From Planctomycetota bacterium (GTDB lineage Bacteria; Planctomycetota; UBA1135; UBA2386): a DNA stretch of 11,941 nucleotides. This document shows positions 1 to 7,557 of this stretch, piece after piece (within the stretch, counting starts at the first letter, position 1; every line of letters starts with the position of its first letter). Location of the stretch: the NCBI GenBank assembly GCA_023433825.1, contig JAEYTU010000034.1, positions 1-11,941 of the forward strand, in the 5' to 3' direction. A program made the translations under genes and the position numbers. The notes below the pieces were generated by a model. The model was not told the origin of the DNA and made no database searches. It worked only from the letters and a program-made list of their open reading frames with translations.

Positions 1-2
1 GT

Positions 3-1442
3 TCACGACGGCAGTCGTTCGACGCGCCACCAGTACGCGGCGAGCGTCCAGTACCCCGACGCGCAGAACAGCGTGTAGGCGACGATCGACGCCGGCGCGG
101 TCGGCGCGAGCGACGCGGCCGCGACGAGCGTCGAGACCGCCAGTGCCGACTCGATCCGCGGCGGCTCCGTCCGAACGGCGGGGCCGTCGCCGCGCTTCGG
201 CGTTCGAACGAACGTCGGGATCGGCAGCGCGAGTCCGCGCAGCGCAGCGACGGCGTTGTTCGCCGCCGTGCCGAGGCCGAGCAACGTCGTCGCCAGACTC
301 GCGCGAAGCGACACCGGTCGACCGTCGGCGCGCTGCCCCTCGCGCGTGACGCAGATCGGGCCGATCCCGGCGACCCAGATCAGCGCCCACAGCGCCCACG
401 ACGCCGAGTGATGCAGCGCGAGCGGCAGATGCCCGATCCCGAACGGCAGCAGCAGCGTCAGCATCAGCACGGCGACGCAGACGCCATAACCGCACAGGTG
501 GAACGTCGCCTCGATCCGCGACGCGAGGTCGAGTTCGCTGCGCCAGACGCGCACGAGGAACCGACGCGCGCACTGCATGCTGCCGCACGCCCAGCGCTGC
601 TGCTGCGACTTGTAGGCGGCGAGCGTCGGCGGCAGTTCGGCCGGCACGACGAGGTCGGGGTCGAACACGATCCGCCAGCCGCGCAGTTGCGCGCGGTACG
701 ACAGTTCGAGGTCTTCGGTCAGCGTCGCGCCGGACCATCCGCCGGCATCGTCGATCGCCGTGCGCCGCCAGATGCCGGCCGTGCCGTTGAAGTTCAGCAG
801 GCGTCCGCTCGCCGCGCGCGCCAACTGCTGAACGTGGAAGTGCGCGTCGACGGCCGTCGCCTGCGCGCGCGTCAGCCAGTTCTGCTCGCGGTTCAGGTGG
901 CCCCAACGCCCCTGCACGCAGCCGACGCGAGCACCGGCGTCCATCAGCGGCAGCGCGCGCCGCAGGAAGTCGGTCGGTGGGACGAAGTCGGCGTCGAACA
1001 CGGCGACGAACTCGGCGTCGGACTGCCGCAGTCCGGCTGCGAGTGCGCCGGCCTTGAACCCGTCGCGAGACGTGCGGCGGAGCACGTCGACGTTCGTCCC
1101 TGCGGCGCGGAGCCGTGCGGCGGCGGCGTCGATCCGTTCCCGCGAGTCGTCCGAGCTGTCGTCGAGGACCTGGACGCAGAAGCGGTCGCGCGGCCAATCG
1201 AGCGCCGCGGCGGCGTTCATCGCACGCACGACGACCGACGGCTCGTCGTAGACCGGCAACTGGACGAGAACGGTCGGGCAGTGCGTGCGTCCGAGTTCCG
1301 AGGTCGCGCGCGCCGCGTCGAGTCGCGCGAGGTAGCGCGTGCGATGACGACGCCGCCACGCCAACAACACGAACGCGTGGATGCCGAACGCGAGCAACGC
1401 GAGCGTCGCGACGGCATACGCGCACCACCAGAACCAGGTCAT
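3..1442 (-). CDS. Membrane-bound family 2 glycosyltransferase (cellulose/mannan synthase-like)
   Basis: The 479-residue protein has the layout of processive inner-membrane GT2 synthases, which transfer a sugar from a nucleotide-sugar to a growing glycan. A membrane helix lies near residues 5-29. The catalytic domain follows, with VLDDSSDDS (about 92-100), the metal-binding DAD (150-152), NGTAGIWRR (219-227), the TED motif (242-244) and QQQRW (280-284), which is the QxxRW acceptor-site signature. Several hydrophobic segments follow from about 315 to the end. The start at 1442 is preceded by GGAG with 5-nt spacing. It is the last visible gene of a minus-strand operon, 37 nt after arsS. The acceptor and product cannot be read from sequence; the layout resembles cellulose or CslA-type glucomannan synthases rather than the small soluble GT2 often found near arsS. 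The family is certain, the substrate unknown. Confidence 0.93.
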   Translation of the reverse strand: MTWFWWCAYAVATLALLAFGIHAFVLLAWRRRHRTRYLARLDAARATSELGRTHCPTVLVQLPVYDEPSVVVRAMNAAAALDWPRDRFCVQVLDDSSDDSRERIDAAAARLRAAGTNVDVLRRTSRDGFKAGALAAGLRQSDAEFVAVFDADFVPPTDFLRRALPLMDAGARVGCVQGRWGHLNREQNWLTRAQATAVDAHFHVQQLARAASGRLLNFNGTAGIWRRTAIDDAGGWSGATLTEDLELSYRAQLRGWRIVFDPDLVVPAELPPTLAAYKSQQQRWACGSMQCARRFLVRVWRSELDLASRIEATFHLCGYGVCVAVLMLTLLLPFGIGHLPLALHHSASWALWALIWVAGIGPICVTREGQRADGRPVSLRASLATTLLGLGTAANNAVAALRGLALPIPTFVRTPKRGDGPAVRTEPPRIESALAVSTLVAAASLAPTAPASIVAYTLFCASGYWTLAAYWWRVERLPS

Positions 1443-1479
1443 CGGTGCTCCGACCGCGCCTCGGACTTCGTCTGTCGCG

Positions 1480-2439
1480 TCAGGCGCCGACCAGCGCGCC
1501 GCCGCAGCTCGAGCCGCTGCCGGCCGTGCAAGCGAAGCAGTGACTCGCCGTCGCGATCGGCATTCCGTCGAGCGCGCCCGGCTCGATCTCCCACAGCGAG
1601 CGGCGTTGGCCGCCGCCGAGTGGGATCCGTTGCATCTGGTGGAAGTCGCAGTCGTGCACCTCGCCGGTCCAGCCGACGCTGATCGTGTCGCGGCACATCA
1701 GAGCCGCGACGGTCGCGGGATTGAACCCGTCGGAGAGCCGCGAGACGTAGCCGTCGAGATCGCCGGCCGAGCGCAGGCGGCTCGCGAACCGGCCGACCGG
1801 GATGTTCGCGAGGCAGTACAGCGCGTCGAACACGATTCCGTACTCGGTGCCGAGGACGCGCTTGTAGTCGGCTTCGAGCGCCTTCTCGTTCGGTGGCAGC
1901 GTCGCGCCGCCGGGGTTGTAGACGAGGTCGAGGACGAGCCCGTCGCCGCGGCCGTAGCCGAGCGCGTTCAGCAGTCGCAAGGCGGCGATCGACTGCGCGT
2001 GCACGCCGTCGCCGCGTTGGGCGTCGACGTTGTCGACCAGGTAGCACGGCATCGACGCGACGACGTGGACGCGGTGCGCGCGGAAGAACTCGCCGAGATC
2101 GGCGTGCTCGGGTTCACAGAGCACGGTCAGGTTCGTCCGCACCATGACGCGCGCTCCGGTCGCGCGTGCGGCGACGACGATGCGCCGGAACTGCGCGCAC
2201 AGCTCCGGTGCGCCGCCGGTCAGATCGACGACTTCGGGGCGGTGACGCTCGATCCACGCGATGCAGCGTGTCGCGACGTCGCTCGACATCGTCTCGGTGC
2301 GCGTCGGGCCGGCCGAGACGTGGCAGTGCGTGCAGGTCAGGTTGCAGACGCGGCCGAGGTTCAGTTGCAGGACGCGGGGTGCCGTTCGCCGAAGTTCGAG
2401 TCCGTGGTGGGCGAGGACGGCGTCGAACGCGATCGTCAT
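1480..2439 (-). CDS. arsS: Arsenosugar biosynthesis-type radical SAM protein ArsS
   Basis: The 319-residue protein matches the ArsS family closely in motif order. The radical SAM cluster motif is CNLTCTHC (Cys32, Cys36, Cys39), followed by DLTGGAPEL (72-80), VVASMPCYL, NVDAQRGDG, LDLVYNPGG, ADYKRVLGTEYGIVFD, FNPATVAALMCRD, DCDFHQM and the Cys-rich end CFACTAGSGSSCGG (Cys301, 304, 312). The family is known for adding a 5'-deoxyadenosyl group from SAM to methylated arsenic, after ArsM, on the way to arsenosugars. The start at 2439 is chosen because homology begins just there and GGAG lies 5 nt upstream; the open frame runs further 5' but only as an antisense-like Arg-rich shadow. The start overlaps the upstream stop as ATGA, suggesting coupled translation. 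No arsM is in view, so the arsenic role is a family-level inference. Confidence 0.9.
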   Translation of the reverse strand: MTIAFDAVLAHHGLELRRTAPRVLQLNLGRVCNLTCTHCHVSAGPTRTETMSSDVATRCIAWIERHRPEVVDLTGGAPELCAQFRRIVVAARATGARVMVRTNLTVLCEPEHADLGEFFRAHRVHVVASMPCYLVDNVDAQRGDGVHAQSIAALRLLNALGYGRGDGLVLDLVYNPGGATLPPNEKALEADYKRVLGTEYGIVFDALYCLANIPVGRFASRLRSAGDLDGYVSRLSDGFNPATVAALMCRDTISVGWTGEVHDCDFHQMQRIPLGGGQRRSLWEIEPGALDGMPIATASHCFACTAGSGSSCGGALVGA

Positions 2440-3428
2440 CGACGCTCCATCGATTGGCGGTCGGCAGCGCTGGTGCGTTCCCAGTACGGGCCGCGGAACT
2501 CGCCGCTGCGTCGGAACTCCTGCTCGTCGCGAATGCGCCAGGCGACGAGGAAGCCGCCGGCGTCGTACTCGAACTCGGCGGCGATCGAACCGTCGCGCTC
2601 GACGAGGCGCGTGATCGCGCCGTCGCGCTCGACGCGCAGCACGTGCGATGGGACGAACGTCGTCGTTGCATCGGTCGCCGTGAGCGTCTCGGGCACGCCG
2701 GCGACGCAGGCGATGCAAGCATCGCCGATCCCGACCGTCTCGACGGACTCGACGGCCTCGACCTTCGGCGTGGGCATCGCCGTGTGGCGATGGATCGACG
2801 ACTTCGGTGCGGCGAGCGGCGGCAACACCGTCAACTCCGATCCGTGCGGAAGCGCATGCGCGACGAACGGAAGTTCATCGGCGAACCGTGCGCCGATGAT
2901 TTCCTGCGTCGCATTCATCCGACCCTCGTGCTCCCAGTACGAGTCGGTCGTCAGTTCGCGCGACGCGCCGTCGTAGCGCTGGAACACGATCCCGCAGCCG
3001 TTCTGACACGTGCCGACACCCTTGACGAGCGTGTCGTCGGCGCGGTGGAAGAACAGCGAGGACATCAATCGGTAGTCGTAGGTCCCGGTCGCGAACTCGG
3101 TCAGTCGGTTGACCTTCAGCACCGGAATCGCGTCCGGCGACGGTCGGTCGCGCTTCGTCATGTCCGCGGGTTCGAGGTACTCGCGGACGAGGTAGTCGCG
3201 CACTTCGGCGTCGCGCCAGACGCCGTACCGCTTGACCTTGCCGCGGAAGACCATCACGACGGCCATCCCGTCGTCCCAGGCCGAGTCGGCGAACGTCGCC
3301 GACACCTGCACCGGGACCGCGCTGGTTCTCGCGTTCGGCAGCGCGCAGGTCGTCACGAGCCCGGCGACGGCAAGGGTGATGGCGGTCGCAGTGCGACTCG
3401 TGACGCTCCAGATCTCGTTCGTGTGCAT
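2436..3428 (-). CDS. Secreted or membrane-anchored protein of unknown function with two Cys pairs
   Basis: The 330-residue protein has a hydrophobic N-terminal segment (about 16-30), so it is probably exported or anchored; Cys28 follows VTT, a poor lipobox. The core has VMVFRGKVK, IPVLKVN, FATGTYDYRLMSSLFF (112-127), TCQNGCGIVFQ (Cys141, Cys145) and a SYWEHEG motif, then a second pair in ACIAC (Cys238, Cys241). From memory, the pattern VLK-N, F-TG-Y-Y--M-S-F, C-G--FQ resembles an uncharacterised bacterial family often mislabelled 'septum formation inhibitor Maf'; it is not the Maf pyrophosphatase. That link is tentative. ATG 3428 is chosen because the hydrophobic segment follows it and it sits 7 nt after the previous stop; a GTG at 3464 would add 12 residues and overlap that gene. 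The stop overlaps the arsS start (ATGA), so it is likely co-expressed with arsS. Confidence 0.82.
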   Translation of the reverse strand: MHTNEIWSVTSRTATAITLAVAGLVTTCALPNARTSAVPVQVSATFADSAWDDGMAVVMVFRGKVKRYGVWRDAEVRDYLVREYLEPADMTKRDRPSPDAIPVLKVNRLTEFATGTYDYRLMSSLFFHRADDTLVKGVGTCQNGCGIVFQRYDGASRELTTDSYWEHEGRMNATQEIIGARFADELPFVAHALPHGSELTVLPPLAAPKSSIHRHTAMPTPKVEAVESVETVGIGDACIACVAGVPETLTATDATTTFVPSHVLRVERDGAITRLVERDGSIAAEFEYDAGGFLVAWRIRDEQEFRRSGEFRGPYWERTSAADRQSMERR

Positions 3429-3435
3429 CGTCGGA

Positions 3436-4839
3436 TCAGCGCCTCGGAACGCGGTAGACCGCACCGCGGATGTTGCCGTCCGGCAGATCCTTGTTCCCGG
3501 TGCAGATGTAGAGGTTGTCGTTCGGATCGAAGACGAAGTTGCCCGCCGTCGAGCGCTCGTGCGGCGTCAGCTTGCGGAGGTTCACGTACGGCTGCGCCTT
3601 CGTGCCCTTGCGCGCGTCGAGGAAGCGCGACGGATCGGTCGGGATCTCCCAGATCGCGCCCTGTTGATTGCACGACAGGAAGATCCGGCCCGTGCTGTCG
3701 GCGCGCATGTCGAAGAAGTCCGGCGTCGACGTGTAGCCCTCGCCGTCCTTCTCGTACGGATCGAACTGCGCGAGGTACTCGGCCACGATCGGCCGGACGA
3801 CGTCGCCGGCCTTCGTGATCGGGAATCGCACGACCTGCGACGTCGTGCGGAACGCGACGTACATCTGATCGCCGAACGTCGTCACGGCGCCCGGGCCCTC
3901 GACGTACATCATTCCGTGCGACTTCGTCCGCAAGAACGGATCGTCCTTCGGGCTCGCGCGGTGGAAGACGTAGCGACCGTTCGCCGCGCCTGCGTCGGGG
4001 TTCTTGCGGACCTCGTCGAGGTCGTACTGAATCAGCGCCGAGTTGTCCTTCGCCGTGATGTAGAGGTACTGGCCGACGATCCAACCGCCGCAGGGACCGT
4101 TCGCGAGGCCGTGCGGCGGCGCGTTCTTCGCCGGGTCGTGATGGGGATACGTGTCGACGGCGACCGTCTTGCCGAGGCTCTCGACGGGCACGCGCGTGTG
4201 GTCGTGCGACTCGAACGGGTACCACTTGCCGGTCTTCAAGCTGAAGCGGTGCACGGCGTCGGTCGCGTTCTTGCGAAAGCGCGGCTCGGCTTCGATGTCG
4301 ATCCCGGAGAAGCAGATCACGAACAGGCTCTGCGAGATCGGATCGTGCAGCAGTCCTGCGTACGGCCGATCGGTCAGCGTGTCGGACGTGACCGGCATCT
4401 GCCGCGTCCAGAGTCGGAACGGCGGGGACGTCGCTTCGGCGATGACACGTCCATTCGTCCGCACGGCGTCACTCGGCGCGACGCCCTTCTCGACCGGTTC
4501 GTGGATGTTCGGATCGACCTCGAAGATGTTGCCGGCGAGGTCTTGGATGTCCGGGTTCGGTCCACCTGCACTGCGATGGACACCGCGCGCGAGGATCCAC
4601 AGCTTGCCGTCGTTCCAGACGGCGCCGCGCGGCCAGGGCACGGCAGTCGTGACGCGTTGAACGATGGTGGCCGGGGGGAGCGGGTCGCGTGCGGTGGACG
4701 GGTTCGATGCAGAGCTTTGCGATGCGCCTTCCGTCGTGGACGTCGTCGCGTCCGATGCCGAACAAGCCGTCAGGGCCAGCAGAGAGAGGAGAGACGTAGC
4801 GGCGGAGGTGACGGCGTTCGGCAGGGGCGGCATCGGCAT
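3436..4839 (-). CDS. Beta-propeller-like lipoprotein of unknown function
   Basis: The 467-residue protein begins with a lipoprotein signal peptide: a hydrophobic stretch ending LTAC, with Cys26 as the lipidated residue. A Ser/Thr-rich linker follows (about 27-50). The remainder repeatedly shows short beta-type blocks such as GAVWNDGKLWILARG, GNIFEVDP, LFVICFSG, VHRFSLKTGKWYPF, QYLYITAKDNSALIQYDL, QMYVAFRTTSQVVRFPI, DSTGRIFLSCNQQGAIWEIP and NFVFDPNDNLYICTGN. That pattern is typical of SMP-30/NHL-like propellers, though no catalytic metal site could be assigned. The start at 4839 is set by GGAG 6 nt upstream and the signal peptide; a second ATG at 4833 is possible. It is first in the arsS operon. 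The 151-nt gap upstream (4840-4990) should hold the promoter, but I see no convincing -35/-10 pair there. The 7-nt gap to the next gene implies co-transcription. Confidence 0.86.
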   Translation of the reverse strand: MPMPPLPNAVTSAATSLLSLLALTACSASDATTSTTEGASQSSASNPSTARDPLPPATIVQRVTTAVPWPRGAVWNDGKLWILARGVHRSAGGPNPDIQDLAGNIFEVDPNIHEPVEKGVAPSDAVRTNGRVIAEATSPPFRLWTRQMPVTSDTLTDRPYAGLLHDPISQSLFVICFSGIDIEAEPRFRKNATDAVHRFSLKTGKWYPFESHDHTRVPVESLGKTVAVDTYPHHDPAKNAPPHGLANGPCGGWIVGQYLYITAKDNSALIQYDLDEVRKNPDAGAANGRYVFHRASPKDDPFLRTKSHGMMYVEGPGAVTTFGDQMYVAFRTTSQVVRFPITKAGDVVRPIVAEYLAQFDPYEKDGEGYTSTPDFFDMRADSTGRIFLSCNQQGAIWEIPTDPSRFLDARKGTKAQPYVNLRKLTPHERSTAGNFVFDPNDNLYICTGNKDLPDGNIRGAVYRVPRR

Positions 4840-4845
4840 CGACAG

Positions 4846-4849
4846 CTCC
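4846..4849 (-). promoter_or_regulatory. Ribosome binding site deciding the lipoprotein start
   Basis: On the minus strand GGAG stands 6 nt before ATG 4839 and 12 nt before ATG 4833. The spacing favours 4839 and excludes the longer upstream reading of this frame, which is Arg-rich and lacks a signal peptide. The same GGAG at 5 nt precedes arsS (2445-2448) and the glycosyltransferase (1448-1451), a consistent operon-wide signal. Confidence 0.6.
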
Positions 4850-4990
4850 GGGGACGGTCGGTCGCGGGATTTACGGGCGGCAGGATTCGCGGGCGCCGCC
4901 GAACGCAAGCGGCGTTCCGCGATGCGCTGGGTCCGGATCCGTCGCCCGTTCTGCCCGACTGCTACGGGATCGAAACGGCAGCGACGACGT

Positions 4991-5395
4991 TCAGCTGAGG
5001 GCCTGGAGCACGAGCCAGAAGACGAAGGCACCGAGCAACAGCCACCGCAGGTGCTTCGGACCGAGCGCCCAGACGCTGAACTGGGCTGGATCGCGCGGTG
5101 GAACCTCACGCTCAGGCGCCTCGGCGGCCAACGCTTGCGCGGTCAACTCGTCGAGGTCGACGGGCGGTGAACCGTCGCGATCGAGGACCTCCCGCGCACG
5201 CGCGAGGCTCGCCGTCGGAACGAGGATGCGTGTTCCGGCCGTGTTCATCAGTCGACGACTCATCGCCACTTCGTCGGTCAACGATTCGCCGTCCGTCGTC
5301 GCCGGAATCCCTTCGGCGCGCAGTAGCGCGACGAACACGGAAGCCTGGACGGGGGTCGCCGCAGTGCGAACGACGGAGGTGATCGGGGTCGACAT
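4991..5395 (-). CDS. DUF2007-like small protein with C-terminal membrane helix
   Basis: The 134-residue protein starts with SVVRTAATPVQASVFVALL, then RAEGIPATTDGE, followed later by GTRILVPTASLARAREVLD. That order (an 'address two domains, pick the shorter-lived subunit' type of alpha-beta fold with REGI/AEGI and VP---AR-VL) is the DUF2007 'putative signal-transducing' pattern. An acidic linker rich in Ala and Glu follows, then one hydrophobic helix (about 115-133) that would tether it to the membrane with the folded domain in the cytoplasm. No enzymatic motif is seen and the family function is unknown. The start at 5395 has no clear Shine-Dalgarno site, but the domain begins directly after it; longer upstream reading is Arg-rich noise. 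It is divergent from the repeat protein at 5524 and lies 151 nt before the lipoprotein gene on the same strand, so it probably has its own promoter. Confidence 0.8.
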   Translation of the reverse strand: MSTPITSVVRTAATPVQASVFVALLRAEGIPATTDGESLTDEVAMSRRLMNTAGTRILVPTASLARAREVLDRDGSPPVDLDELTAQALAAEAPEREVPPRDPAQFSVWALGPKHLRWLLLGAFVFWLVLQALS

Positions 5396-5415
5396 GTGGT
5401 GCTCGCGAGTGCGGG

Positions 5416-5421
5416 AGCGTA
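5416..5421 (-). promoter_or_regulatory. Candidate -10 element for the DUF2007-like gene
   Basis: The minus strand reads GCTACGCTCCCGC here (5411-5423), with TACGCT as a -10-like hexamer ending 20 nt before ATG 5395, giving a leader of only about 14 nt. The block is 12/13 identical to the one before the EF-P-like gene (10401-10413). No good -35 is visible 16-18 nt upstream. Confidence 0.35.
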
Positions 5422-5477
5422 GCGATGGATCGCGCCGGGCGATCGTCCCGCGGATTCCTGAGGTCGACCGGCGCGGA

Positions 5478-5483
5478 TAGCGT
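5478..5483 (+). promoter_or_regulatory. Candidate -10 element for the TGRWH-repeat protein gene
   Basis: TAGCGT followed by CCGCGCC stands 40 nt before GTG 5524. It fits the TAGSST-YCGC pattern also seen at 7558 and 10410. The -35 region (TTCCTG at 5455-5460) is weak, so this rests on the shared motif alone. Confidence 0.3.
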
Positions 5484-5510
5484 CCGCGCCTTCGCTCCCG
5501 GCCTCTGACC

Positions 5511-5517
5511 GAAGGGG
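5511..5517 (+). promoter_or_regulatory. Strong ribosome binding site for a GTG start
   Basis: GAAGGGG lies 6 nt before GTG 5524, the best Shine-Dalgarno match in the window, and supports a GTG start for the repeat protein. Confidence 0.7.
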
Positions 5518-5523
5518 TGACTC

Positions 5524-7497
5524 GTGTCCGTGCTGCAACCTCGCCGTTCGTCGCTCGTCCTCTCGCTCGCCATCGCGAGCACTTTCGCAGTCGTCGATCG
5601 CGTTTCGTCACAGCGACCGTCGGGTTGGGCCGAGTTGACGCCGCCGGGTGGTGTCGACCCGTCGAAGCTGACCTTCATCCCGAACACGGGGATCACGTCG
5701 AAGCTCGTGCTGTATCGCGACGGCGAGTACCTGCGCGTGTTCTCGACGGTGACGGGACGGTGGCACGGCGTCGGACTCAGCTTCGGAACGTCGCCGGTCC
5801 TGACGTCGGAGATCTTGCTCGTGCCGGAGAGTGATCGGTGGACGGCGATGTCCGCGTACCGCGGTGTGTTCGAGACGCAGATGGTTCCGTTCTCGACGTC
5901 GCGCTTGACGACCAGCGCGTCGTTCGCGTGCGTGCGCGATGGCGCGAACGCGTACTTGTTCTCGGCGCAGACCGGACGCTGGCACGCGCGAACGATCCCA
6001 GCCGATTGGAAGCTGCACCTCGGCGAGCGGATCGCGCGCTTCACGCATCCGTCGTCGACGACGTTCGGCGGCGCGGTCTGGTTCGACGCGATGCGTAGCG
6101 AATGGCACACCCTCGGCGCGCAGCCGGCCACGTTTACGTCGGCTGCACAGTCCGCGTCGACGTTGATGTGGCACTTCGGCGGCGCGCCGCAGGGTTCGTA
6201 CCAGATCACGTGGTCGACGCATGCGCCGACGCCGCAGACCCACACGTCGCCGTCGTTCTCGCCGCTGTTCAACCAAGGCGGTGGTGGAGCGCGTGGGAGC
6301 GACTACGTCGGCTTTCGCGATCTGACCTACTGCGGAACGACGCAGACGCTCGTTGCCTTCGGCCGCGACGTCTCGCCGCAGATCGACGGCTTCGTCGCGA
6401 TGGCACACGACACGGTCGCGGATACCTACTCGTGCCTCGGTGCCGGTGCGACCTCGTACGTGACGATGCCGGCGGGTTCGCAGCCACTCAGCACGCGTAG
6501 TGGCCGCGGAGTCGGCGTTCGGCTGTTCGGCAGCAGCGGGACGACGATCGTCTACGACGGGGCGTCGCACACGACGTCGACCGTGACGAACGATCGCGGC
6601 CCGATCGCGACCGGTGGCTTCGAAGGCACGATCGTCGCCGCGGTCGCGGACAGCGTGACCGGCCGCGTCGATGTCTACAGCACGGTGACCGGACGCTGGC
6701 ATCCATTGCCCACCGACGCACTTCCGGAGGCCCGGATCGCGAACTACGCGCCGACGCCGGTCGCGACCGACACGGCCGTGATCCTCGCGACGACGACCGG
6801 GGTGACGGCGTTCTCCGGACGCACCGGCGCGTTCGTGCCGCTGAACGGCAACGGACTCGTGCGGTGGTCGCGCAACGTCGTGTTGGAAGGCACGCGCGTG
6901 CACGTCTTCGACGCGCGCACGGATCGTTGGCGGACGCACGCGACGCCGTTCGCGTCGACGCCGGAGATCCGGATCTCTGGCTCGTGCGTCTTCGCGTTCG
7001 ATGCGACGCAAGCGTTCGTCTACGACGACCGGTCTTCGACCGTCGGAACCATCGCGCTGACCGAGCCGCTCGTCCGCACCGGCGTCGTCGACGGCGGCGC
7101 GTTCGTCGCGACGGCGACGCGCGTGTTCGCGTTCGCCGGTCTGCCCGAGGTGACGACGCCGCACGGGTTCCCGGAAGCGCTCGTCGCGCCGGAGCCGAAC
7201 ACGACGTTCCGGTTCCAGGTGCGGACGGCACCGGGCGACGCGATGGCCGTCGCGCTGAGTGCGCGCACGTCGACGTCGGTGCCAGCATTCGGCTTCGGCG
7301 ACCTCTGGCTCGATCCGCTCTCGCTGATCGTGCTCGCGAACGCCGTCACGCCGGCCGGTGAATCGCGCTCGACGTTCGAACTGCCGCTCCCGGCGCTCCC
7401 CGAACTGCGTCGAACGCAATGGCACGTCCAGTCGCTCGTCGTTCCGACGGCAGGTGCGCCGTACCTGACCGACTTCGCGACGATGTTCGTGCGGTGA
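5524..7497 (+). CDS. Secreted repeat protein with TGRWH motifs, probable beta-propeller
   Basis: The 657-residue protein begins at GTG with a signal peptide (basic RR at 7-8, hydrophobic core about 11-24, likely cleavage near SSQ 28-30). The body carries a recurring block of aromatic-S/D-x-x-TGRWH: FSTVTGRWH (73-81), FSAQTGRWH (146-154), FDAMRSEWH (about 187), YSTVTGRWH (385-393), FSGRTGAFV (about 430) and FDARTDRWR (about 462). Each is followed by beta-strand-like sequence. This resembles Kelch-type repeats, where a conserved Trp closes each blade, so an extracellular propeller is likely, but no Gly-Gly doublet is seen. The C-terminal 100 residues (LPEVTTPHGFPE onward) look like a separate beta-rich domain. 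No catalytic or binding residues are identifiable and no function is claimed. Copies 1 and 4 are also similar at DNA level, a sign of internal duplication. Confidence 0.87.
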   Translation: MSVLQPRRSSLVLSLAIASTFAVVDRVSSQRPSGWAELTPPGGVDPSKLTFIPNTGITSKLVLYRDGEYLRVFSTVTGRWHGVGLSFGTSPVLTSEILLVPESDRWTAMSAYRGVFETQMVPFSTSRLTTSASFACVRDGANAYLFSAQTGRWHARTIPADWKLHLGERIARFTHPSSTTFGGAVWFDAMRSEWHTLGAQPATFTSAAQSASTLMWHFGGAPQGSYQITWSTHAPTPQTHTSPSFSPLFNQGGGGARGSDYVGFRDLTYCGTTQTLVAFGRDVSPQIDGFVAMAHDTVADTYSCLGAGATSYVTMPAGSQPLSTRSGRGVGVRLFGSSGTTIVYDGASHTTSTVTNDRGPIATGGFEGTIVAAVADSVTGRVDVYSTVTGRWHPLPTDALPEARIANYAPTPVATDTAVILATTTGVTAFSGRTGAFVPLNGNGLVRWSRNVVLEGTRVHVFDARTDRWRTHATPFASTPEIRISGSCVFAFDATQAFVYDDRSSTVGTIALTEPLVRTGVVDGGAFVATATRVFAFAGLPEVTTPHGFPEALVAPEPNTTFRFQVRTAPGDAMAVALSARTSTSVPAFGFGDLWLDPLSLIVLANAVTPAGESRSTFELPLPALPELRRTQWHVQSLVVPTAGAPYLTDFATMFVR

Positions 7498-7535
7498 AGG
7501 CCCATGGCGCGCCCGCGCGCGTGCGCTCACCGCAC
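7489..7535. repeat. Perfect 9-bp inverted repeat spanning the stop of the repeat-protein gene
   Basis: GTGCGGTGA (7489-7497, including the stop codon) pairs exactly with TCACCGCAC (7527-7535). The 29-nt loop is very GC-rich (GCGCGCCCGCGCGCG) and could fold further. It may act as an intrinsic-terminator-like hairpin or 3'-end stabiliser, but there is no T-tract after the second arm, so the terminator role is uncertain. Confidence 0.45.
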
Positions 7536-7552
7536 TTGCAACCACATTGCAG
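7536..7552. promoter_or_regulatory. Candidate Fur-family (Nur-like) operator
   Basis: TTGCAA-CCACA-TTGCAG contains the inverted repeat TGCAA-N5-TTGCA (7537-7551). It matches 11 of 12 defined positions of the Nur box as I recall it (TTGCAA-N5-TTGCAA), the nickel-sensing Fur-family site of Streptomyces. It sits 39 nt before the start of a small His/Cys-rich protein, and TTGCAA doubles as a plausible -35 for a TAGGCT -10 at 7558 (16-nt spacer), a position suited to repression. The cognate regulator is not in the window. Confidence 0.4.
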
Positions 7553-7557
7553 GTGAC

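Noticed and set aside
1434..1482. Selenocysteine read-through at the arsS TGA stop
   Set aside because: Some ArsS proteins contain selenocysteine, so the TGA was checked. The reading after it is RDRRSPRRGR, with no family similarity, and the protein already ends at the usual CGGAL position.
408..2976. Long plus-strand open frames over the glycosyltransferase and arsS genes
   Set aside because: Their products are Arg/Ala/Val-rich, show no motifs and lie opposite genes with clear family signatures.
7501..7526. GC-alternating stretch as a Z-DNA or tandem-repeat element
   Set aside because: The GCGCGC run is short and similar runs occur within coding regions here; base composition alone explains it.
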